From assembly GCA_025966215.1 (NCBI GenBank), contig JAOPVM010000465.1:1-5359 (forward strand): a DNA stretch of 5,359 nucleotides, in the 5' to 3' direction. Origin of the DNA: Klenkia sp. GTDB taxonomy: Bacteria > Actinomycetota > Actinomycetes > Mycobacteriales > Geodermatophilaceae. This document shows, piece by piece, positions 1-5,137 of this stretch (its first letter is position 1; each line of letters starts with the position of its first letter). The notes below the pieces were generated by a model, which did not search any database, was not told the DNA's origin, and was given only the letters and a program-made list of their open reading frames with translations. The position numbers and the translations under genes were made by a program.

Positions 1-1
1 C

Positions 2-793
2 TCGGTGATCTCCGCGGGCCGGGGCGTCGCCGGCGCGGTGCCGACCGCGGACCCCGCGACCGGCCGGCCGCGGGAGGTCGACGGGCTGGTCCAGCTGCAG
101 GTCACGCTCACCGACGCCGCGGACTCCCCGGCCGCCGAGGACGCCGTCGCCGCGCTGCGCAGCGACCTGGACGACGTCTCCTCCGACGTGCTGGTGGGCG
201 GGACGACGGCGCAGGCCCTCGACGTCCGGGACACCTCGGTGGCCGACCGTGACCGGATCATCCCGGTGATCCTGCTGGTCGTCTTCCTCGTCCTGGCCGT
301 GCTGCTGCGCTCCCTGGTGGCGCCGGTGGTGCTGCTGCTGTGCAACGTGCTGAGCTTCGCGGCCACCCTGGGCGCTGCCGCGCTGGTCTTCGACCACGTG
401 CTCGACCTGCCCGGCGGTGACCCGACCGTGCCGCTGTACGCCTTCGTGTTCCTGGTCGCGCTGGGGATCGACTACTCGATCTTCCTGATGACCCGGGTGC
501 GCGAGGAGTCCCTGGAGCACGGCACCCGCGCCGGGGTGCTGACCGGGCTCTCGGTGACCGGCGGGGTGATCACCAGCGCCGGGATCGTGCTGGCCGCGAC
601 CTTCGCCGCGCTGGGGGTGCTGCCGATCCTGTTCCTGCTGCAGATCGCGTTCCTGGTCGCCTTCGGTGTGCTGCTGGACACCTTCGTCGTCCGCTCGCTG
701 CTGGTGCCGGCGATCGTGCGGCTGCTGGGCGAGCGGACGTGGTGGCCGCACCCGATGTCCCGGCGCCCGGTGTCCGGGCGCCCCGCTCACTGA
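2..793 (+). CDS. MMPL family (RND superfamily) membrane transporter, C-terminal part, 5' truncated by window edge
   Basis: This is the C-terminal part of an MMPL-type inner-membrane transporter, a family that exports lipids or hydrophobic compounds using the proton gradient. The frame is open to the left edge, so the GTG at base 5 is not taken as the start. Counting that GTG as residue 1, residues 1-80 are the end of the second extracytoplasmic domain. They are followed by about five hydrophobic segments (roughly 85-102, 106-129, 142-161, 185-204 and 205-229), as expected for TM8-TM12. The family signature Gly-x-Asp-Tyr-x-x-Phe-Leu-x-x-Arg-x-x-Glu-Glu is present: G154, D156, Y157, F160, L161, R164, E167, E168. 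D156-Y157 is the pair linked to proton relay and inhibitor binding in MmpL3-like proteins. The end (GERTWWPHP, then a short basic tail) is typical of actinobacterial members. The gene converges on the response regulator and overlaps it by 7 bp. The substrate cannot be told from this part. Confidence 0.93.
   Translation, partial: SVISAGRGVAGAVPTADPATGRPREVDGLVQLQVTLTDAADSPAAEDAVAALRSDLDDVSSDVLVGGTTAQALDVRDTSVADRDRIIPVILLVVFLVLAVLLRSLVAPVVLLLCNVLSFAATLGAAALVFDHVLDLPGGDPTVPLYAFVFLVALGIDYSIFLMTRVREESLEHGTRAGVLTGLSVTGGVITSAGIVLAATFAALGVLPILFLLQIAFLVAFGVLLDTFVVRSLLVPAIVRLLGERTWWPHPMSRRPVSGRPAH
762..782. terminator. Perfect 9-bp GC hairpin at the convergent MMPL / response-regulator junction
   Basis: The arms GGCGCCCGG (762-770) and CCGGGCGCC (774-782) are perfectly complementary around a TGT loop. 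On the - strand the hairpin begins 5 nt after the response-regulator stop codon (787-789), the usual place for an intrinsic terminator. On the + strand it lies within the last codons of the MMPL gene. No T-tract follows on either strand, which is common for actinobacterial terminators. The structure is seen directly; the termination role is inferred. Confidence 0.55.
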
Positions 794-1464
794 CGCCAGC
801 GGTACTCCAGCTCCGGTCGTCCGGTCCCGCCGTAGCGCGGGGTCCGGGCGACCAGCCCGGTCTCGGCCAGGTGCTCCAGGTAGCGGCGGGCGGTGATCCG
901 GGAGGCCCCGATCAGCTCGCCGGTCTCCGCCGCGCTCAACCCGTCCCCCGAGCGGACGGCGGCGACGACGGCGTCCAGGGTCTCCCGGCCCATCCCCTTG
1001 GGCAGCGGCGCCGGCCGCGCGGGGCGGGCGGCCTCCAGCACCCGGTCGACGGCGTCCTGCCCGGTGACGTCGCCCTCGGCGCGCAGCTGGGCGCGGTAGT
1101 CGGCGTAGGCGGTCAGCCGGTCGCGCAGCGCGGCGTAGGTGAAGGGCTTGAGCAGGTAGCCGACCACCCCGGCGGCTGCCGCGGCCCGCACCGTGGACAG
1201 CTCGCGGGCCGAGGTCACGGCGAGCACGTCGACGTCCCGCCCGGCCGCCCGCAGCCGGCGGACCAGCTCGATGCCGTGCGTGTCGGGCAGGTTCATGTCC
1301 AGCAGCACCAGGTCCACCGGCCGCCGGCCGAGCGCGTCCCAGGCGGCCTGTCCGGTGCCCGCGACGGCGACCGCGGTGAACCCGGCGGTCCGGTCGACGT
1401 AGGCGCGGTGCGCGTCGGCGGCGACCGGCTCGTCCTCCACGACGAGGACCCGCAGGTCGTTCAC
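787..1464 (-). CDS. Response regulator, DcuR/CitB (DctR) type, probable activator of dctA
   Basis: This 225-residue cytoplasmic DNA-binding response regulator is the partner of the kinase just upstream. The receiver domain (about 4-120) has the acidic pair E10/D11, the phospho-acceptor D56 (in DLVLLDMNLPD), the switch Thr T84 and the invariant Lys K106 (in GYLLKPF). A linker (about 121-155) leads to a C-terminal helix-turn-helix around 173-205 (LSAAETGELIGASRITARRYLEHL), the layout of the CitB/DcuR family, which responds to citrate or C4-dicarboxylates. The start is GTG, revcomp of 1462-1464. It overlaps the kinase stop as GTGA, and no Shine-Dalgarno is visible, so translation is probably coupled to the kinase. 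The frame stays open far upstream across the kinase, but only from this GTG does it match the family N-terminus. The closest functional analogues are DctR, DcuR, MalR and CitB; the exact ligand pathway is inferred from the neighbouring dctA. Confidence 0.93.
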   Translation of the reverse strand: MNDLRVLVVEDEPVAADAHRAYVDRTAGFTAVAVAGTGQAAWDALGRRPVDLVLLDMNLPDTHGIELVRRLRAAGRDVDVLAVTSARELSTVRAAAAAGVVGYLLKPFTYAALRDRLTAYADYRAQLRAEGDVTGQDAVDRVLEAARPARPAPLPKGMGRETLDAVVAAVRSGDGLSAAETGELIGASRITARRYLEHLAETGLVARTPRYGGTGRPELEYRWRQ

Positions 1465-3071
1465 GAGTCGGTCGTCTCGGGCAGTGGCAGGGACACGGTG
1501 AACTCCGCGCCCGGGCCGGGCCGTACCGCGACCGTGCCCCCGTTGCGGCGCACCGCCTGGGCCACCAGCGCCAGACCCAGCCCGCGGCCGTCCCCGCGGG
1601 GGCCGTCGGCCTTGGTCGACCAGCCGCGCCGGAACACCGCCTCGGGGTCGCTCACCCCGGGCCCGGTGTCCTCGACCCGCAGCTCCAGCACGCCGTCCTC
1701 CTGCCACAGGGCCAGCTGCACCTCGCGCGGGGCGGCCCCCGCCAGCGCGGCGTCGATCGCGTTGTCCAGCAGGTTGCCCACGATCGTGACCAGGTCTCCG
1801 CCCGGGATGCCGGTGGCGCCCACCGAGGTGGTCGGGTCGATCTCCAGGGCCACCCCGCGCTCGTGCGCGGTCGCGGCCTTGCCCAGCAGCAGCGCGGCCA
1901 GCACCGGTTCCTCGACCGCGCCCACCACCCGGTCGGTGAGCCGCTGGGCCAGCGCGAGCTCGGCGGTGGCGAACTCCACGGCCTCGGCGCTGCGGCCCAG
2001 CTCCACCAGCGACACCGTGGTGTGCAGCCGGTTGGCCGCCTCGTGCGCCTGGGCGCGCAACGACTCCGCGAAGGCCCGGACGCTGTCCAGCTCGCCGGTC
2101 AGCGCCTGCAGGTCGGTGTGGTCGCGCAGGGTCACCACCGCGCCCACCGACCCGCCCTGCGGGGCGGCCGGGGCCTGGTTGACCACCAGCACCCGCGAGC
2201 CGCTGACGTGCACCTCGTCGACGGCCAGCCGCTGCCGGCCCAGGGTGGCGACCAGCTCGGGGGACAGCCCCAGGTCGCCCACGTGCCGTCCGGTCACGTC
2301 GCCGTCGAGCTCCAGCAGCCGGCGGGCCTCGTCGTTGACCAGCTGCACCCGCCGCTGGCCGTCGAGCAGCAGCAGGCCCTCCCGGACGGCGTGCAGCACC
2401 GCGTCGTAGTACTCCAGCATCCGGGCCAACGGCTCGGCGCCCAGGCCGTGGGTCTGCCGCCGCAGCCGCCGGCTGATCGCCCAGCTGCCCAGCGCCCCGA
2501 CCAGCAGCACCGCGGCCGCGATGCCCAGGATGCCCGGCAGCGCCGCCGCGACGTCGTCCCCGATGGCGGCGACGGTGATGCCCACGCTGACCAGCGCGAC
2601 CACCTCGGTGGTGCTGCCGGTGCCGAACACCGGGACGACGGCCCGCACCGAGGGACCCAGCGTGCCGGTGTAGGTCTCGGTGAGCGGCTCCCCGGCCAGC
2701 GCCCGGTCGATCGTGCCGACGAACGGCTGCCCGATCCGCGCCGGGTCGGGGTGGGTGAACCGGGTGCGGTCGGGAGCCAGCACGGTGATGAAGGAGGTGT
2801 CGGTGTCCGCGCGCACCTGCTCCACGTAGGGCTGCAGCGTCGTGGACGGGTCGGGCTCGACCACGGTGGCGCGCACCAGCGGGGAGTCCGCGATCGTCTC
2901 GGCGATGCTCAGGGCCTGCGTGCTGGCCCGGGCCACGGCGCCGTCCCGGGCGTCGTCGACGGCGACCCAGCCCAGCGCGGCCACGACGACGACGAGCACC
3001 AGCGCCTGCAGGGCGAGCAGCTGGCGGGCCAGGCTGCCGCCCCCACGGGTGAGCAGGGCGGGGATGGGCAC
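1461..3071 (-). CDS. Sensor histidine kinase, DcuS/CitA (DctS) type, C4-dicarboxylate or citrate sensor
   Basis: This 536-residue membrane sensor kinase starts at GTG 3071. Domains in order: TM1 (about 17-37); an extracytoplasmic PAS sensor (about 40-175); TM2 (about 177-198); a cytoplasmic PAS (about 215-315); a DHp helix with the phospho-acceptor H343 in QAHEAANRLH, matching the HE-x-x-N-x-L-H motif of CitA/DcuS; and a HATPase domain. The last has N-box N433/D436/N437, G1 box D468-T-G-P-G472 and G2 box G495-R-G-L-G-L. In the sensor PAS, R104-x-x-H107-P, GQPF117 and R143 align with DcuS R107, H110, F120 and R147, which contact the dicarboxylate. The DcuS F149 position appears to be V145. Upstream in-frame ATGs lie across the dctA start and would prefix a non-conserved Cys-rich stretch, so GTG 3071 is preferred, though it lacks a Shine-Dalgarno. 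It is co-transcribed with the regulator and divergent from dctA. Confidence 0.93.
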   Translation of the reverse strand: MPIPALLTRGGGSLARQLLALQALVLVVVVAALGWVAVDDARDGAVARASTQALSIAETIADSPLVRATVVEPDPSTTLQPYVEQVRADTDTSFITVLAPDRTRFTHPDPARIGQPFVGTIDRALAGEPLTETYTGTLGPSVRAVVPVFGTGSTTEVVALVSVGITVAAIGDDVAAALPGILGIAAAVLLVGALGSWAISRRLRRQTHGLGAEPLARMLEYYDAVLHAVREGLLLLDGQRRVQLVNDEARRLLELDGDVTGRHVGDLGLSPELVATLGRQRLAVDEVHVSGSRVLVVNQAPAAPQGGSVGAVVTLRDHTDLQALTGELDSVRAFAESLRAQAHEAANRLHTTVSLVELGRSAEAVEFATAELALAQRLTDRVVGAVEEPVLAALLLGKAATAHERGVALEIDPTTSVGATGIPGGDLVTIVGNLLDNAIDAALAGAAPREVQLALWQEDGVLELRVEDTGPGVSDPEAVFRRGWSTKADGPRGDGRGLGLALVAQAVRRNGGTVAVRPGPGAEFTVSLPLPETTDS

Positions 3072-3105
3072 GGGTGGAGTGTGCCGGTCCGGTGTCGGTG
3101 CGGTG

Positions 3106-3122
3106 TGAACGCAATGAACGCA
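3106..3122. repeat. Direct repeat TGAACGCA x2, 9-bp period, candidate response-regulator site
   Basis: Two exact copies of TGAACGCA (3106-3113 and 3115-3122) are separated by a single A. They lie immediately upstream of the candidate dctA -35 element, where an activator would sit. They also lie about 35-50 bp upstream of the kinase start. The repeats are seen directly; binding by the encoded DctR/DcuR-like regulator is inference. Confidence 0.45.
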
Positions 3123-3124
3123 TG

Positions 3125-3140
3125 GGTGACGGCGGTCACC
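3125..3140. promoter_or_regulatory. 16-bp palindrome GGTGAC-N4-GTCACC, candidate operator
   Basis: The perfect 6-bp arms GGTGAC (3125-3130) and GTCACC (3135-3140) flank GGCG. The site starts three bases after the direct repeat and overlaps the candidate dctA -35. It could be bound by a dimeric regulator, possibly one other than the encoded response regulator (for example a catabolite or Crp-like factor). The arms are short for a GC-rich genome, so chance is possible. Confidence 0.35.
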
Positions 3141-3154
3141 GCAGGCGCGACAGT
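3126..3154 (+). promoter_or_regulatory. Candidate dctA promoter (weak match)
   Basis: GTGACG (3126-3131) shares TGAC with the actinobacterial -35 consensus. After a 17-bp spacer, GACAGT (3149-3154) keeps the A2 and T6 of the TAnnnT -10. Transcription would begin near 3161, giving a leader of about 77 nt. The match is weak and rests mainly on position relative to the upstream repeats and to dctA. Confidence 0.25.
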
Positions 3155-3160
3155 ACGGGC

Positions 3161-3178
3161 GCCGCCGGACTCGGCGGC
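3161..3178 (+). repeat. GC hairpin in the dctA leader
   Basis: GCCGCCG (3161-3167) and CGGCGGC (3172-3178) form a perfect 7-bp stem with a GACT loop. It lies about 60 nt before the dctA start, and, if the weak promoter call is right, at the very 5' end of the transcript. There it could protect the mRNA or affect early elongation. There is no T-tract, so it is not a clear terminator. Confidence 0.4.
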
Positions 3179-3226
3179 CGCAGTCAGGACCGGCGCGCAC
3201 CACCCGCCGTCCGCCACCGACTCCAC

Positions 3227-3231
3227 AGGAG
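3227..3231 (+). promoter_or_regulatory. dctA ribosome binding site AGGAG
   Basis: AGGAG lies 6 nt before the ATG at 3238-3240, an ideal distance, and fixes the dctA start. It can also pair with the CTCC just upstream (CTCC-ACA-GGAG, 3221-3231). Confidence 0.8.
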
Positions 3232-3237
3232 CAGTCC

Positions 3238-4647
3238 ATGGCATCGAGCTCGCCCGCGACCCGGGACGACACCGCCCCCCGGCAGAAGCGCGACAGGACC
3301 CACTGGCTCTACATCGCGGTGATCGTCGCCGTGGTGGCGGGCATCGTCGTCGGCCTGGTGTTCCCCGAGTTCGGCGTCTCGCTGAAGTGGCTGGGCACCG
3401 CGTTCGTCGGCCTGATCAAGATGATCATCGCGCCGGTCATCTTCTGCACGATCGTGCTGGGCATCGGGGCCATCCGGCAGGCCGCGCAGGTGGGCCGGAT
3501 CGGTGGCCTCGCACTGGGCTACTTCGTCGCGATGAGCACGGTCGCGCTGGCCATCGGCCTGGTGGTCGGCAACGTCCTGCACCCCGGTGACGGCCTGCAG
3601 CTGACCGACGAGGTGCGCGGCGCCGGCGCCGACCTGCTGTCGGAGTCCGCCGAGACCGCCCCCGAGGGCACCACCGGCTTCATCCTGTCGCTGATCCCGA
3701 CCACCCTGCTGTCCTCGCTCACCAGTGGCTCGGTGCTGCAGGCGCTGCTCGTCGCGCTGCTGGTCGGCTTCGCACTGCAGGCCATGGGCCGCGCCGGTGC
3801 CCCGATCCTCACCGGCATCGGGCACCTGCAGAAGCTGGTCTTCCGCATCCTGGCGATGATCATGTGGGTCGCCCCGATCGGTGCCTTCGGCGCCATCGCC
3901 GCCGTCGTCGGCGCCACCGGCGTGGACGCGCTGAAGAGCCTGGGCATCCTGATGCTGGGCTTCTACGCCACCTGCGCGGTGTTCGTGTTCGTCTTCCTGG
4001 GCGCCATCCTGAAGGCCGTCGTCGGGATCAACGTCTTCACGTTCCTGAAGTACCTGGGCCGCGAGTACCTGCTGATCGTGTCCTCGTCGTCCTCGGAGAC
4101 CGCGCTCCCCCGCCTCATCGCCAAGATGGAGCACGCCGGGGTCAGCAAGCCCGTCGCCGGCATCGTGGTGCCGACCGGGTACTCCTTCAACCTCGACGGC
4201 ACCGCCATCTACCTGACGATGGCCTCGCTGTTCATCGGCGAGGCGCTCGGCGACCCGCTGGGCATCGGCGAGCAGATCAGCCTGCTGGTCTTCATGATCA
4301 TCGCCTCGAAGGGCGCGGCCGGGGTCTCCGGCGCCGGTCTGGCCACCCTGGCCGGCGGACTGCAGTCCCACCGCCCCGAGCTGCTGGACGGTGTCGGCCT
4401 CATCGTCGGCATCGACCGGTTCATGAGCGAGGCCCGCGCGGTCACCAACTTCTCCGGCAACGCGATCGCCTGCATGCTGGTGGCGACCTGGACCAAGGAG
4501 CTGGACCGCGAGCAGATGCAGGCCGTGTTGTCCGGTGAGCGTCCCTTCGACGAGACCACGATGATCGACGACGGCCACGCCCCCTCGAGCACCGAGGGCG
4601 ACGCCGGCTACGCCGAGCGTGACCTCGCCCGGGAGTCCGTGCGCTGA
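3238..4647 (+). CDS. dctA: C4-dicarboxylate:cation symporter DctA (DAACS family)
   Basis: This complete 469-residue integral membrane symporter imports succinate, fumarate and malate with protons or sodium, feeding the TCA cycle. All hallmark motifs are present. The Ser-rich HP1 tip S282-S286/E287-T288 is there. The TM7 motif VPTGYSFNLDGT (311-322) has the N-L-D-G-T form typical of DctA rather than the N-M-D-G-T of glutamate carriers. The HP2 motif is SKGAAGVSGAG (357-367). The TM8 motif G391-I-D-R-F-M-S-E-A-R400 runs to N404 and N408, the substrate-binding end. TM1 starts near residue 23 after a short basic cytoplasmic N-terminus. The C-terminal tail (about 425-469) is acidic and longer than usual, making the protein about 40 residues longer than E. 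coli DctA. The ATG has a well-spaced AGGAG. It is divergent from a DcuS/DcuR-type pair, which most likely induces it when external C4-dicarboxylate is present. Confidence in the family is very high; specificity is inferred from motif and context. Confidence 0.96.
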   Translation: MASSSPATRDDTAPRQKRDRTHWLYIAVIVAVVAGIVVGLVFPEFGVSLKWLGTAFVGLIKMIIAPVIFCTIVLGIGAIRQAAQVGRIGGLALGYFVAMSTVALAIGLVVGNVLHPGDGLQLTDEVRGAGADLLSESAETAPEGTTGFILSLIPTTLLSSLTSGSVLQALLVALLVGFALQAMGRAGAPILTGIGHLQKLVFRILAMIMWVAPIGAFGAIAAVVGATGVDALKSLGILMLGFYATCAVFVFVFLGAILKAVVGINVFTFLKYLGREYLLIVSSSSSETALPRLIAKMEHAGVSKPVAGIVVPTGYSFNLDGTAIYLTMASLFIGEALGDPLGIGEQISLLVFMIIASKGAAGVSGAGLATLAGGLQSHRPELLDGVGLIVGIDRFMSEARAVTNFSGNAIACMLVATWTKELDREQMQAVLSGERPFDETTMIDDGHAPSSTEGDAGYAERDLARESVR

Positions 4648-4654
4648 TCCCGCC

Positions 4655-4672
4655 CCACCCCGGCGTCGGTGG
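4655..4672 (+). terminator. Weak hairpin after dctA, possible terminator
   Basis: CCACC (4655-4659) and GGTGG (4668-4672) can form a 5-bp stem with an 8-nt loop, starting 8 nt after the dctA stop. A second GGTGG-like arm (4671-4675) offers an alternative. The stem is short and has no T-tract, so this is only the best candidate seen for the end of the dctA transcript. Confidence 0.2.
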
Positions 4673-4816
4673 TGGCTGAGGAGGGGTCTCGAGGGCGGCC
4701 GGGCAGCGTACGGACGGACGGGGCCGGGTGCGCTTCTCCAGCGCGCACCTGTCCCTGCTCACGCGCTGATCGGTGACTTCCGGGCCCGCTCCCCCGGGGT
4801 GCTCACCCGGGTCGTG

Positions 4817-5047
4817 GGACTCACCAGCTCCGAGGTGGCTGCGCAGGTGCGCAGCGGGGAGCTGGACGTCGGGCCCACGGTGCTCACCGACTCCGTCGCC
4901 TACGTCGGCACCGACGGCGACCGCACCCGGGAGCCGGTGACGCAGCTGGTCGACCTGAACCCCGACGCGATCCTGGTCATCGGCTTCGAGGAGACCAACC
5001 GGATCATCGAGGGCCGCGACGCGCAGGGCCTCGGCCCGCAGCGCTGA
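4817..5047 (+). pseudogene. Composite gene remnant: P-type-ATPase-like N-terminal piece joined to ABC substrate-binding-protein-like end
   Basis: An open frame ends at the TGA at 5045-5047. Its last 38 residues (from about 4931), with core LVDLNPDAILVIGFEET, then NRIIEG and the end AQGLGPQ, resemble the C-terminal lobe of branched-chain amino-acid ABC transporter binding proteins (NPDAI-x-x-IGF, II-x-x-M-x-x-QG-x-GP). Those proteins are about 380-450 residues, so most is missing, and the expected continuation after GPQ is absent. Upstream in the same frame, GLTSSEVAAQVRSGELD (4817-4867) resembles the opening of HAD-type cation P-type ATPases (GLT-x-x-EVAERV-x-x-G-x-x-N). No start codon with a sensible ribosome binding site is visible. 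The frame can be followed back into dctA, but 4648-4816 matches nothing I recognise. It is probably a relic of gene decay or of a deletion that fused two fragments. Both resemblances are from memory of the families; the ABC one is the stronger. A small orphan gene is the alternative. Confidence 0.45.
4838..4855. repeat. 18-bp palindrome GCTGCGCA-GG-TGCGCAGC
   Basis: The perfect 8-bp arms at 4838-4845 and 4848-4855 are separated by GG. It lies inside the gene remnant, so it may be a by-product of the residues once encoded there. It could also be a regulator site or a recombination point. The structure is certain; the function is unknown. Confidence 0.4.
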
Positions 5048-5062
5048 CCGCTCCCCGGCGGC

Positions 5063-5104
5063 GGCCACCGTGTCCTCGGCCGCTGCCGGTGGCCCGGCCA
5101 CCGG
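5063..5104. terminator. Alternative GC hairpins in the convergent intergenic gap
   Basis: CCGGTGGCC (5086-5094) and GGCCACCGG (5096-5104) are a perfect 9-bp inverted repeat around one base; folded, this gives a 7-bp stem with a 5-nt loop. An upstream copy of GGCCACCG (5063-5070) can pair with CGGTGGCC (5087-5094) instead. The pair lies between the + strand remnant (stop 5047) and the end of the - strand ATPase gene (stop 5138), where a bidirectional terminator is expected. There is no T-tract. Confidence 0.45.
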
Positions 5105-5137
5105 GTGTGCCGCTGACCAGCATCGGCCGCGCCGGGC

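Larger units (their letters stand above)
3072..3237. promoter_or_regulatory. Divergent control region between the sensor kinase and dctA
   Basis: These 166 bp separate the two divergent start codons and must hold both promoters. It contains, in order, the direct repeat at 3106-3122, the palindrome at 3125-3140, a candidate dctA promoter at 3126-3154, a GC hairpin at 3161-3178 and the dctA ribosome binding site. The 20 bp around 3104-3123 are the least GC-rich stretch here. Control by the adjacent DcuR/CitB-type regulator is inferred from divergent arrangement and function. Confidence 0.7.

Noticed and set aside
739..2409. Long + strand open frame (556 codons) antisense to the response regulator and kinase
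   Set aside because: Low-complexity Pro/Ala/Arg/Ser composition and no recognisable domain; it mirrors well-supported - strand genes in a GC-rich genome where stop codons are rare.
2978..2999. Short GAC/ACG triplet run that looks like a microsatellite
   Set aside because: It encodes the run of valines in TM1 of the kinase, so it is explained by codon use.
787..3123. Single 778-codon - strand frame that would make the response regulator a huge fusion protein
   Set aside because: Upstream of the GTG at 1464 the frame gives Arg/Gly/Ala-rich noise while the kinase in another frame has all its motifs. The regulator's receiver domain starts at that GTG.
3072..3272. Upstream extension of the sensor kinase by 67 residues to an ATG at 3272
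   Set aside because: It would run through the dctA ribosome binding site and start codon and add an unconserved Cys-rich stretch. DcuS-family alignment supports a start about 16 residues before TM1, as at GTG 3071.
1863..3590. Long + strand frame (575 codons) spanning the kinase and the start of dctA
   Set aside because: Gly/Gln/His/Arg-rich translation without domains; it overlaps two strongly supported genes and the control region between them.
3184..4578. 464-codon - strand frame antisense to dctA
   Set aside because: Asp/Gln/His/Gly-rich composition typical of an antisense shadow; no motif, and dctA on the other strand is unambiguous.
4442..5101. 219-codon - strand frame across the dctA end and the gap
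   Set aside because: Composition is noise-like and Arg-rich in the dctA part. No family resemblance, whereas the + strand frame gives recognisable NPDAI-x-VIGF sequence.
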